Assembly: GCA_024704765.1 (NCBI GenBank)
Contig: JAKMXF010000054.1
Span: 1 to 46,080, forward strand
Direction: 5' to 3'
Origin: Oopsacas minuta
Lineage: Eukaryota; Porifera; Hexactinellida; Lyssacinosida; Leucopsacidae
DNA length: 46,080 nucleotides
Both the position numbers and the translations under genes were made by a program. The notes below the pieces were generated by a model. That model was not told the DNA's origin. It worked only from the letters and a program-made list of their open reading frames with translations, and searched no databases. Every line of letters begins with the position of its first letter. The stretch's first letter is position 1. Of the stretch, positions 11,088-21,755 are shown in pieces.

Positions 11088-12389
11088 TGAGGGGCACTCG
11101 AAAAGTTTTGCCGTTTGATATGAAGCCATTAATTTGTCGGATATTTTTCGCATCCATCTTTTCAGACATATTTTACTATTCTACTTTGAAACTTTCATTC
11201 ATTTATCTCTTCTACTTTCAGAAATTGGGTAATTGTAGTATACATGGCTTCTAAAATATCTCAATCTAAATCAGATCGCACAAAACGTGATTTTCGAGTA
11301 ATGATTTTGATCTTATTCAAACTACAGAAGACAAGTGTAGAAATCTATGAATCTTTACAGGAACATTTCCCGGATCTTCCTCCTTCTCTAAGTACAGTTG
11401 AACGATGGTACAGGGAATTTATCCACGGAACATTGTTCTTGAAGATGCCCCTCGTTCAGGAAGACCGAATATTTCACATAATGAAGAAAATGTTAACAAA
11501 ATGCTAGATCTAATTACTAAAGATCCTCTTATTACTTACGCTTAGTTACAGTATGAAACCGAGTTATCATTGAGGACAATTAATATCATTTTGCACAAAG
11601 AACTTTGTATCAGGAAGTTGTGTGCCAGATGGATCCCCATTCTCTGAACCAACAGCAAAAAATATCCCGCATAGACTTTTGCAAATTATGCTCAAAAGGT
11701 TTGCTAGTGGAAGTTCAAGAGCTGTTTCTGAGATCATTACAGGTAATGAGACATAGGATATACCATTATGATCCAGAAACAAAGCGAATGTCAAAGGAGT
11801 AGGTTGAAGAAGATGCCGCACCTCCAACCAAAGTGCGGAGGGCTAGATCTGTTGGGAAACAAATATGGGCGATGTTTTTCAGATCTAGTGGGTTTGTCGA
11901 AGCGGTTGCTCTCGAGGATAGAAGACTGGTACTGCCGACTGGCACACTACAGTGTGCCTACCGAAAGTCATCACAGCAATTGGGTCGCAGTGGAAGAAGA
12001 CAGACATTAGAGGAATTCTTCTTCATCATGATAAAGTATCATCGCACACGGCAATCAGAACTCGTGAGTTTTTGGAAATTCTGGACTCAAAAACATTACC
12101 TCACCTACCCTACAGTCCTGATTTAGCCCCTTGCGACTTCTGGTCGTTCCCTAGACTCAAAGATCAATTACGTGGGAGGAGATTTCGACTAATGAGGAGT
12201 TGAGAGGGGCACTTTCCAAGCGATCGGAGACATACCCAAAGAAGAGTGGAAAAAATGTTTTGATAATTGGTTTACCAGAATGAAAAAATGTATAGATTGT
12301 CAGGGAGAGCATTGAGAAAAATGTAGTAGTCCATTTATTATTACTATCTGATATGTCGGTCAACGTCAAAACTTTTCGAGTGCCTTTCG
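11088..12389 (+). mobile_element. Mariner (DD34D) element, 1302 bp
   Basis: Inverted termini share GGCACTCGAAAAGTTTTG, followed by (C/A)CGTT, within about 28 bp with four mismatches. TA target duplications at 11086-11087 and 12390-12391. It contains a dead mariner transposase on the plus strand. The ends resemble those of the element at 17573-18826, so the two are related subfamilies. It sits about 0.5 kb upstream (minus-strand sense) of the STOML2 exon and could lie in an intron of that gene. Confidence 0.88.
11244..12310 (+). pseudogene. Mariner transposase, inactivated
   Basis: Starts at ATG 11244 (MASKISQSKSD). The N-terminal helix-turn-helix is visible (KTSVEIYESLQEHFPDLPPS, then STVERWYREF). 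After a frame break, EDAPRSGRPNISH is read in another frame. The first catalytic region is eroded: ITGNET with WIYHYDPETK follows, so the Asp of the usual GDE(T/S) is replaced by Asn. The C-terminal catalytic part reads ILLHHDKVSSHTAIRTREF, then LPYSPDLAPCDFW. The spacing between its two Asp residues is 34, as in mariner. At least three frames are needed and there are stops in the middle. It is non-functional. Confidence 0.85.
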
Positions 12390-12400
12390 TATTAACGAAT

Positions 12401-12521
12401 AATATATTTCAATGGCATCCATTCAATATCTTTTGAGAAATTTACATGAAAGGAGGATATACATACTGATAAAAATATCCATTACTCAAAAGATATTGAA
12501 TGGATACCATTGAAATATACT
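12401..12521. repeat. Long hairpin with two 38-bp arms
   Basis: 12401-12438 and 12484-12521 are reverse complements with two mismatches, around a 45-base spacer. It starts only 9 bp after the TA that ends the mariner. It may be a fold-back MITE, a hairpin RNA locus, or an inverted duplication at an insertion site. No coding content. Confidence 0.8.
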
Positions 12522-12914
12522 TTTGAAAGAAAATTTCTACTCTCAAAAACTAGAAGTCCAAAGGTTTTGCTTCATGATCCATACGATTCCGCTTAAGGCA
12601 AAAATCGGGTGACTCTAAAATTACCCATCTTTTGCATATATAGATAGGCCTCGCATTTTCTTTGTTACAATTCGAAAATTAACTCCTGTTTATGACGCTT
12701 ATTGTTCCGGTATTAGTTTCCATTTTGGTTAATGTAAATGTCAATGTTAGACTAAAATAGATGAGTACCATAAATCTATATTGAGGAATATTTTCAAAAA
12801 TCTTTGGCCTGCAATAAACGAAGTAAATATGTTGGCATCTCTGTAACCTATTACCATGCCAATCCAAGAGTTATATCGCAATACTCATGTATATCTATTT
12901 CATGTTGAATTTAA
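12522..12914. other. Nothing recognised
   Basis: AT-rich sequence between the hairpin and repeat R1. No credible frame, RNA gene or terminal repeat. Confidence 0.3.
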
Positions 12915-13397
12915 CGAGTGTAAAGTTGGCTGAATATTCGAGAAGCAGTTCTTCAACTATTGATTTAATTAATTCCCTATGGTCAGAATGTAGATATTTT
13001 TTGACCATTCGAAAGAAGAGATACGGACGTTTCTGATATGAATTTATATCTTGTAAATTTTTATTTTTTTAATAGAAGTTGGTACATCTAACCAGCAGTT
13101 ATTGACATATGAATTTAGCATACGTAAACAAATCAGTTTTCCTGAAATCATGGTCATGTATTCCTGCTGTAGGGATGTGTTATGTGCTTTAATATTATGT
13201 TAAAATAATCAAACATTTTTAAGATATTTAGTTTTCAAAACTGGCTTGTTGGAGTTGAGTCTCTATTAGATATATACTAAGCACACAAATTTAATGAAAC
13301 ATTATAGTCCATTCTAACTATAGTAACACCTAACTGATTACTGCAATATCAACTGTTTGATCTCAGTTGACTCATTATGAATTACTCAATGGTTTAT
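12915..13397 (+). repeat. Dispersed repeat R1, copy 1
   Basis: Aligns along nearly its whole length with 39241-39730: CGAGTGTAAAGTTGGC / CAAGTGTGAAGTTGGC at the start, then GGTCAGAATGTAGATATTTT / GGCCAGAATGTAAATATTTT, GAAATCATGGTCAT(G/A)TATTCCTGCT, GAGTCTCTA, AATTTAATGAAACATT, CCATTCTAACT, and ACTGCAATATCAACTGTTTG near the end. The opening AGTGTGAAGTTNGCAG motif also heads the units at 43454 and, in weaker form, 45772. Non-coding. Probably the remains of a non-autonomous or internally deleted element. Confidence 0.75.
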
Positions 13398-13879
13398 AGA
13401 ATATAGAAAGTATTTTCAATTATGTTATAGCACTTAGTTTGCATAAATTGCAAAATAGATCAAGAATAATCAATGTTTGAAATGTCGAGTAGAAATGGAT
13501 AGTCAAATTACAAGATTATATCATCTTTGCCTAGTCTTGAATTATAAAGTTACGAATTGATGCATTCAGTTATTGAGTCCCTCTCAAGCAGGCAGCAGAA
13601 GTTAAGAAGCCATAATGAGTCACATATAAATTCTACGTTAGATTACACAGTGTAACAACTTTTTATTTGGTTATTTCCCTGTTTTATTGACAATTCTGAC
13701 GTGAGAAATTCGAATTTGACTGTGCTTTTAATGTATCGTCAATAACTTTAGTTAAAACGTCTAAATTCTACCTTTTTGATTTTCGCTTCATATTACCCAT
13801 TATACATTCGCATGACATTATATTCATTTCAAATATTGATTTACTTAGATAAATTGTTGTCTACAGATAGAATTTATTG
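13398..13879. other. Nothing recognised
   Basis: Leads directly into the family X copy. I see no defined terminal inverted repeat that would delimit that copy as a transposon, and no exon. Confidence 0.3.
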
Positions 13880-15530
13880 ATGGCTGTCAGAAGAATTTGC
13901 AAGCTATCACCAGATTCGCTTTGCCATGTTTGCGGGTACTACATTGGACCTAGACAAGTCAAGCATAATATAACACCCGGTACAAAATTGTGTATTGCGT
14001 ACTATACCTATTTTGGCATGCCAATGGGTGATCAAGACAAAATGTGATCTCCTCACTTCTGCTGTGGATCATGTCGTTCCACCTTAGAAGGATGGCTACG
14101 TGGAACCCGAAGGTGTATGCCATTTGCAATAACTCGAATTTGGAGAGAACTAGTTAACCACCATGATGACTGCTACTTTTGTATAGTAGATATTACAAAA
14201 TATAAAGGAAAAGATAGAAAACATATTGTTTATCCGAATATTCCATCATCTATTGCCCCAGTGTCGCACAATGAAGATCTGCCAATTCCGATTTCTCCTT
14301 TCTTAGAAGGAACTGTTGAACCTGAGTACATATCTTCTAGTGAGGAAGATTATATCAGCTTCGATGAAGACTTAACATGGAAACCACACTTTCCTATTCA
14401 GCAAGAATGATTAGACTTGGTTAAAGAATTAAGTCTGACGAAATCTAATTCGAGCATTTGAATCTCGTCTCACAGAGTGGAATTTACTTGATCCTAGTTA
14501 TCTAGATATCTATCTACAGATAACAGCATCATAATTTTGCATCTTTCTACAAATATTCGCTTTCCAATTCTTTGTGTTACTGTTCTGATGTGAATGGCTT
14601 TTTTCACGAGATTCGCGTGGATACAACCCTCCAGATTGGTGTCTCTTCATTGAGAGCTCTACAAGAAGTCTAAATGGTGCATTGCTTCACAATGGCAATG
14701 AATTTCCGACCATTCCCCTAACTCACTCAGTTCATTTAAAGGAAAATTATAACAATGTGAAACATATGTGGCGACTTCAGAATACTAGGATTTCTACTTG
14801 GATTACAGGCTGGTTATACACAAATTCTCACTTCCTTTGTTTGTGGAACGGTAGTGCAGATGATCAGCACTATGTTAAAATGATTAGCCCGTCAGAGAGA
14901 AGCTAATTCCAGGAACACAAATTCATTCACAATGTTCTTGTTCAACCAGAGAAGGTTTTGTTACCATCACTTCACATGAAGTTAGGGCTTGTGAAGCAAT
15001 TCATCAAATCCCTGAATCCTGGTAGTGATGCCTTCAAACATATACATTCAATGTTTCCAAAACTGTGTGAGGAAAAGTAAGAAATGGAATCCTCGTTGGA
15101 CCACAAATTAGGCGGATGTTAGCGTGTAGCGAGTTAGAAACCAAAATTAATGTTGTTTAAAAGAGAGCTTGGCAAGCATTTAGGTTCGTAGTTAGTGGAT
15201 TTTTAGGAATAGAAAGTCAGAGAACTATGAGGAACTCGTTGATAACTTAATTGCAAGTTTCAACATAAATGATGTAGAATGTCACTCAACCTACATTATT
15301 TACACCCACACTTGGGCTTCTTCAGACCAAATTTGGGAGATGTAAGTGAAGAACAAGGTAAACATTTCCACCGAGACATGTTAGTCATGAAGAAAACGTA
15401 CCAGGGAAAGTGGGACGAACATATGATGGGAGACTACTTGTGGTGTTTGATACATGATGTTCCGAATATACACAAAAGAAAATGCTACAAACAACTTTTT
15501 AACTTATACGTCACTTATTACGTTATATAG
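13880..15530 (+). pseudogene. Family X protein, copy B (degenerate, unnamed repeat family)
   Basis: Starts at ATG 13880 (MAVRRICKLSPDSLCHVCGY). The first 176 codons (13880-14410) are open except for one TGA at 14045-14047, where a Trp is expected (GDQDKM then stop then SPHFCCGSC). Three Cys/His groups are visible: CHVC at residues 15-18, HFCCGSC at about 59-65 and CYFC at 98-101, followed by an acidic linker. After a stop at 14408, later blocks are still readable in broken frames: a Ser-Leu-rich VSSLRALQEV-like region, LHNGNEFPTIPLTHSVHLKE (14686-14745), LCLWNGSADDQHYV, SLHMKLGLVKQFIKS, then HPHLGFFRPNLGDVSEEQGK and WDEHMMGDYLW at the end. Same block order as 8597-6926, opposite strand. A zinc-binding role is inferred from the Cys/His spacing only. 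Function unknown. Confidence 0.68.
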
Positions 15531-16560
15531 TAAATATTGATTATAATACTGTAAAATGTCATATATTTAAGGAAGGCATTCGTATTTTGGATTTATTGAA
15601 GAAGTTTCGATTCTGATCTAACAATGGATCGAAATAAACAAATATTAGTACTTTTGGCATCCACGCACCTTAAAGCAGTGGGGAAAAACTAAAATTTAGA
15701 TAAACAAACCTTTCATAAAAATTTGTTGCATTGTGTTATTTATCTCCACTTTTACTATTATCAAAGTTATATGTCCATTGTTTGTCCTTTTTATTGTTCA
15801 TCGCTTATATGGAGTAACATTAAACTTCAGAGATACACTGTGTTGCAAGACATTAAAGGAGCGCGCTCCTATTTGATTGCAAACAATTTACAAATTTCAT
15901 CATTATTCTGCATCAGATATGGTATTCTTGCTATACAAGGTGGATGCTGGGACAATTTGGTATAACTCACAATTTATCAAAATGTTTTGACGTTGCGCAT
16001 TCAGTAATTTTCCGTAAGTACAATGGGTAAATCAGTCCTGATTACTTTTAAGTACAAATCTCAAGTAATTTTGAAAGAATGAAAAGGAAAACAAATTGGA
16101 ACGAAGTCCGAGTACGCTCCTTTCTTAAAAGGAGTGGAGGTAGGAGCGAGTTCCATTATCAGCACAAAAGCGCGATCCAAAAAGTACGAGCGCTTAATCT
16201 CTGTTGTGTTGTTAGTACTTTCCAACTAATACATCTATAAATGGTTGTCCTCAACTCACCTAGTCGGGATCAAAGGTGGGGATTTGATACGAGGATTTTT
16301 CAAATTTCCCACCCCTGGGCTATTTCAAATGTCAAATACCCTGTCTTATCGCTAATATAGGGTACTGGAACAAAATTATCTTTACTTATGTAATGTGATA
16401 AGTCTGCAAGTCAAATGTTCGCACAAATTGGGGTCAATTTCACCATAAATCCTCACTTATTGCCAGGTTATGACTGGAAGACCTGAAGAGAAAACTATTG
16501 ATAGGTGCATGATGAGTAAGCTAATAGAGAGAAATATAGAATCAGCAGAGAAAGACACAA
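15531..16560. other. Non-coding, two palindromes
   Basis: No credible gene. Holds a perfect 14-bp palindrome AGGAGCGCGCTCCT (15857-15870) and an 18-base hairpin CTCCTTT-CTT-AAAAGGAG (16117-16134). Both are GC-rich islands in AT-rich sequence and share the GCTCC(T) word, so they may belong to one decayed element. Confidence 0.4.
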
Positions 16561-16740
16561 ATCACTTATTTATAGCTCTCCTATACTAAGTAGATTCTTT
16601 GCATTAGATTTTCTAACATCAAGAAAAGGTCATTTTTTGGATTAATGAAAGTCAACATTTCGAATGAGGGCATGAAGTTTTGGATTATTACAAAAGATTG
16701 TATAATAGCTCAGCTATTTATAAGGAATCATAGATAGAAA
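16561..16740 (+). repeat. Dispersed repeat R2, copy B (uninterrupted)
   Basis: Matches 2050-2215 plus 3518-3545: ACTTATTTATAGCTC, AGAAAAGGTCATTTTTTGG, GAAAGTCAACATTTCGAATG, TAGCTCAGCTATTTATAAGG. The last block spans the point where maT sits in copy A, so this copy is a natural empty site. Confidence 0.65.
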
Positions 16741-17572
16741 TTAATGAACTACGGCCAGGGCAGCAGGAATATGCCTGAATATACTAAATAAAACATTCAA
16801 ATAGTCTGGGGCCTCAATTTAACCAGGTCATAATTGAGATTATACAGGTAGTCCATTTGGTGTTACCCTAGAAGCGAGACACAAGTGTATCTACACTCAC
16901 TACGCCATCCAAGAATTTCTGATATATGTACAATAGGACATAACCAACTCCTAGGATATGTAACACGAATAAAGTAGACGCATGATATAGCCGGTGCGAG
17001 GCGTTTAGACCACTTTAGGTGTAGTTAGTTTTAGTACTGCCATGTTAAGTGAAATCTTAGCCGTACCACTTTCCCAGGGCTGCTAAGGATTAGCTAGACC
17101 TTTTCAAAATCCGTTCTTCCAGACCTTACATAAGAGCAACAGTTATGAATACATGCAAGTAATTGGGCTACATATTAGTTGCATACATATTACTCTTAAA
17201 AATATAATTTGATAATTTAGAATTTCTATTTCTAGACATATACTGTTTTCTATTGTTGTACCGATACTATAATCTTGTCTAAAATATCTAAAGCAAGTTC
17301 ATGGTAATTACCTGCATGTACAATAGATATTGATCCATTAGATAAGCGAGAGGCGAATTCAATACCTCATCAAATGAAGAACCTTTGCCGAATAATACAT
17401 TCAACCATTTCAAGTCTCTTTCATGAATGCCTATATATAAGTCTTAATAGATAAGTAGTTCCCATCTACAGGAATATACTGCGTCCAACTATGTATCTAA
17501 TAATTCAATGGCATTTTAATCTGACCATTAATATTATTCATTCCCAGACCTACTATGACATTAAGTAACTTA
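16741..17572. other. Nothing recognised
   Basis: AT-rich sequence between R2 copy B and the next mariner. No exon, RNA gene or delimited repeat found. Confidence 0.3.
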
Positions 17573-18826
17573 CCAGGGGCACTCGCAAAGTTTTTAGCCA
17601 CAACTAAAATGGTTTTATCTTCTCAAAGTATTAACCTCTAGCTTGTACACACTTTTTTATCCTTTCAAACCACTTTTCTATCATATTACTCCACTAAGAT
17701 TTGGTTAGGGCATCAAGATGTTCTTTATAGATTTGACAGCTTCACTAGGAAGTGAAAAACGGCAGCCACGCATAAGATCTTTAGCCATTACGAATAAAAA
17801 AGTCACAGAGTGCAAGGTCAAGAGAATATGGCGGATGGCCAAGCATTTGAATGGGTTTGTAGGCAAGGAAGTCATGGTTGCACCGGCTGTGTGAGAGCAC
17901 GCATTACTGTGATCCAAAAATAACCCTCTAACTCCTGACTTCGAACGCTGTTCACAGAGGTTTTTTAAATAGTTCTGGAAAGTAAACAGTACAATACCAT
18001 TTAGCAGTTACTATTCTTTGTTCTATCAACAGTACAGTTGCTACATGACCTCTTTTACCAACAAAAGTCGCAACCATTTGTTTTCAGTTGGACGTGCACG
18101 CATCACCTTTGTTGGGGCATCCTCACCAGGAAATACACAAACCTGAGATGGTGTCTTTTCACAGGCGCATAAGAACATATTCAAGTCTCATCGCCTGTAA
18201 CTATCAAAGAAACTCAACTAGACAACTCTATTTCGAATTTAAATATTGATTTACACCAATAAACCCTAGCTTGCTTTTGGGAATCAGTCAAGAGATGTGG
18301 GATCCACAAACTGCTCAGCTTATGTAGACCAAGATCTTCAAGTAATATCTTACTCACTGCCCAGTCTGAAATCCCTAGCGTGCTCTGGATCATATCATAT
18401 GTGATCGTCGATCTTCAACCACTAAGTTTCATACTATCTCTATATTGTTAGTTGCTGTCCAAGTTTGCGGGCTACAGTTCTTGGGGCATCACCAAGCGAT
18501 TCCCGTTTTAGTGAAAATTCATGATACCAATTGGTAACAGTTGAAATGCGTGAGGCAAATGTTCATGACAATCACGAAGAGCTAAACGAATCTGAAAATG
18601 ATAGAATATCATCGTGCAGAATTTCTCAATTTAGATCCATATTCTTATTCTCAATAATAGTAACCTCTGAACACTTGAAGAGAAGTATATCTAGAATAGA
18701 TTATTATATGGATTTGAAAGTTGGTATAGTAACATATAATCAGTTGAAGAATATGTAAAAATAGTCGACAAAATTATTTGCTAAGTATTGAAAAAGTAGC
18801 AAAAAAACTTTCCAAGTGTCCCTCAG
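17573..18826 (-). mobile_element. Mariner element, about 1254 bp, heavily decayed
   Basis: The left end reads AGGGGCACTCGCAAAGTTTT after TA (17571-17572). The right end, reverse-complemented, reads CTGAGGGACACTTGGAAAG followed by TTTTTTTGC. The right target site is now TG (18827-18828), taken as a mutated TA. The ends are similar to those of the 11088 element. The transposase remnant is on the minus strand. Confidence 0.75.
17650..18590 (-). pseudogene. Mariner transposase relic
   Basis: Only short blocks survive. Near 18200 the minus strand reads IVTGDET, the first catalytic motif of mariner transposases. Near 17910-17860 it reads DHSNACSHTAGATMTSLP, corresponding to the D-N-A-x-x-H-T block around the second Asp. 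Near 17800-17720 it reads MAKDLMRGCRFSLPSEAV, a C-terminal mariner block. Stops and frameshifts lie between every block. Non-functional. Confidence 0.7.
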
Positions 18827-19374
18827 TGAGAGGGGGGTTATAACATGAAAGAGAATAATTTAAAGTGCACAAATCGAATAAATACAAATCTGTTATGATT
18901 TCAACGTTATCAACTGAGAGGAGAACACTCGAGCACGTGTTCTTACAGAGTATTTTTCAAAATTCCCGTTATTGTGTGGTACGAAATCAGAATTTGGTCC
19001 CTTCCCGTTTTATTTACATATATTGCTTCAAAACTTCGCGCCCACTTTTTAAAGTTAATTCAATCAATTTCTTCAATATAGTAGAAATTATCAAACAAAC
19101 GTAAACAAATATCGTAATACAATAAACACCAGTATTCGACAAATTTCATGCAATATTTAAGAAAAAAAGTCCCAATGAAATATTTAAAGGGGAAAATTGG
19201 CTTCAACAACTCTAATATATAGCAGGACTGTGCAACCAGTGGGTCGAAGAAGGTAGACATCATTGATGAATTTGAGTGACTAGATAAAAACTTGCACTCA
19301 AAATATTGTCTTGAGCGTGGATTGTGCCAGACAGTATCCATAGAAACCATATTAGTTACATATACTATGCCCGG
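18827..19374. other. Nothing recognised
   Basis: A 110-codon minus-strand frame (19392-19060) runs through most of it, but its composition and lack of any known motif do not support a gene, and it crosses the hAT-like end at 19375. Confidence 0.3.
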
Positions 19375-19620
19375 CAGGGTTGGTAAAATCACAAAAATTG
19401 GATTTTTTTGATTATTGTTGTATTTATGTAATATTTAACAGACCTTATGACTGCTACATGAAATATACTGAGAATCAAATGATTTAATAGTTTATTTTTT
19501 GCGAAATCTAAACTCAGTTATAGCATGAAAATATAATTTTTATAAAAAATTATTGGAGTTTTATTTAGATACTTGCAACTGAGCATTCTGTAGATAAACA
19601 CTAGTTTTGCCTCCTCCTTG
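19375..19620 (+). mobile_element. hAT-like terminal fragment
   Basis: Begins CAGGGTTGGTAAAA, a typical hAT terminus. It aligns through about 245 bp with the reverse complement of 41424-41180, sharing TGTAATATTTA(A/T)CAGA, TATACTGAGAATCA(A/G)ATGA and GAGCATTCTGTAG(A)TAAACA. The opposite end is not found, so this is an end fragment or a MITE whose other terminus is lost. Confidence 0.6.
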
Positions 19621-19809
19621 AAGAGAAAGTGGTAATTCACAACATCTAGAAGAATAAACTACAGTTGAACCATCGAGTTACGAGAAACACTTGAAATATC
19701 ATGAGAATATTATCAGCTAATAAGGGCCCAAACATTGTCTAGAAATGACTATTAAAGATTACCTGAAAATATGGACTAAAATCAAATATGCATTGGGAAT
19801 ATATAAATA

Positions 19810-21146
19810 CAGGGACATTCAATATATACTAATCACTGCATATTTTTAATGAAATAGCAGTTCTAAGCTAGTATTTCTCAGTGCAATTATATAGAACCAT
19901 ATTTCAACTTTCTAACAAAACTTAGAGAGAGTTGATCACCTAATTATTTCCTAAGTTTCAGTTATTTTTAGAAACCTACATTTTCTCCTTTACATTTTTC
20001 ATGGCTTCTTGTCCAAATTATTCGGAACTTGAACAACGAACGTACATCAAATTTCGCACCATTCTCGAAATCCCTCCAAAGTCTATTCATGACGAGTTGG
20101 CAACGATATGTGGAGAAGATACTTTATCGTATTCAACTGTCAGAAGGTGGGTGAGCCAATTTAGGGAAGGTAGGACCTCTGTCCAGGACGCCCCTGTTCC
20201 TGGAACACCAAAACTGGCGACCAACAATGACAAATTGAATGAAGTAAAGGACTATGTCAGGTTGTTTCCGCATTCTTCGGTTGAGGAGGTAGCTAGCTAA
20301 CTATGTTGGCACTTCAACGGGAAGTGCACACACAATTTTGAAGGTGGATTTAGAACTGAGGAAAGTCCAAGTGAGATGGGTACCACATTGCTTAACTTTT
20401 CCACAAACGGCCACGAGACTCCAAATGGCTAAGGAAAACCTTGAAATTTATGAAGGAAGTGACCCTAGGCGGTTATTAGAGATAGTAACAGGAGATGAAA
20501 CATGGATACAATTCAAACCACCGATCAGAAAGCAAGATGGCAGGGTATGGCTAAAGAAGGCAGAGGTACCCCCAGCTGTTTGTGTATCCGACTTCCGTGC
20601 CCCGAAGGTCTTGTACTGCATATTTTTCGATGGCCTAGGTACTGTAGCCCAAATCCCTGTTCCCAAAGGTCAGACACTCACAGGACAATTTTACGCAGAT
20701 GTGGTGTTGCCTGAGGTCGAAAAACATTATCTTAAGCGTCGTCCAAAGACTGGAACTCGTGGTTTTAAAATTTTGCACGATAATGCTAGTCCGCATAAAT
20801 CTTTGGCTGTAAGGCAAAAAATTAAAGATATGGTTTTGCACGAAGTTCCACATCCACTTACTCCCCTGATATAGCCCCATGTGACTCCTGGCTGTTTAGA
20901 AAACTCAAAGATAACCTCCCGGACGCGAATTTGAGGATCGGCTCAGCCTTGCTCGGGTAATTTACAGATACCTTGAAATCACACCCAAGGATAAGTATAG
21001 GAAGACCTTAGAAAATTGGATTAAAAGGCTAAATTCAGTTGTAGCGTATAAAGGAGACTACTTTGAACATTCATAGCAAATTACCAACTTTACACAAGTA
21101 TTTATAGTTTTAGTATGGTATGATTAGTATTTATTGAATGCCCCAG
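19810..21146 (+). mobile_element. Mariner (DD34D) element, about 1337 bp, best preserved
   Basis: The left terminus CAGGGACATTCAATATATAC and the reverse-complemented right terminus CTGGGGCATTCAATAAATAC match for 26 bp with four mismatches. TA at 19808-19809 and 21147-21148. It encodes a nearly full-length transposase (20001-21076) that needs three frame corrections. This is probably the youngest of the mariners here, judged by the small number of lesions. Confidence 0.88.
20001..21076 (+). pseudogene. Mariner transposase, three frameshifts
   Basis: Starts at ATG 20001 (MASCPNYSELEQRTYIKF) after the left terminus. The N-terminal helix-turn-helix region has SYSTVRRWVSQFREG. The linker is GxP-like (VQDAPVPGTPKLA). 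The catalytic core has VTGDETWIQF (first Asp), LHDNASPHKS (second Asp) and, after a 1-base deletion near 20855, SPDIAPCDSWLFRKLKDN (third Asp, 34 residues after the second). Frame 1 ends at a TAG just after EEVAS because of an apparent AGCT duplication near 20290. The third shift lies near 20950, after which ENWIKRLNSVVAYKGDYFEH leads to the TAG at 21074-21076. All three catalytic Asp residues survive. Only the indels disable it. Confidence 0.9.
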
Positions 21147-21755
21147 TATTATGGAGTTCCCCATAAAAATTTTGATGAACTCCAAATCATGTGAAGAGAT
21201 TTAGGAAATGTAATGCCGGATTCATTAGCAATTACCTAAACTACAAGGAACGCTTCAAAATACTCGCGTCAGTAACCAAATATAGCACAAAATGTCAGCG
21301 AACGAGGGCAGAACACGCTGGACACGAATACAAGCAAGAAAAAATCTCGAATCATTAAGTAAAGATAAATGACAGATTGACAAAGTAGAATCAGGCGTGA
21401 ACTATGCAGTTCACGGGACAGGAGATTTAGGCCAGTCGACAAAAATGCCATACTTTCTGTTAGTAAAGCGTCAAAAGAAACAAGCAACCAACCAAGGGGT
21501 GAACTAATGTCCGAAACGATGGTGGACAATGCGGGACGCAAATTTCAAATCCTCATGTAAAATGGGAAAGATTAATGACAATAAATTTCATCCGGAGCAT
21601 TTTGGCTGGACACATGTGGTCGGGCTGAACAAGTTTTGACAAAACAAATGTTGGTGTAACAAGAAAACAAAGTAGAAATATTAACTAATGCAACTACTAT
21701 ATGACAAAATTTTTGAACTAACGACAACATATCAAATTTGGACAAATGTTTAGGC
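21147..21755. other. Nothing recognised
   Basis: Somewhat richer in G and C than the surroundings between about 21280 and 21550, with an open minus-strand frame of 90 codons that I do not recognise and do not call. It may be part of an unclassified element. Confidence 0.3.

Noticed and set aside
18100-18480. Candidate additional STOML2 or other host exons near the 17-18 kb region
   Set aside because: The readable blocks there (TGDET, DLMRGCRFSLPSEAV) belong to the mariner at 17573-18826, and no STOML2 continuation was found anywhere in the window.
21269-21541. 90-codon minus-strand frame in a GC-richer patch
   Set aside because: Hydrophobic but without any recognised membrane-protein family, and no start context or conservation evidence.
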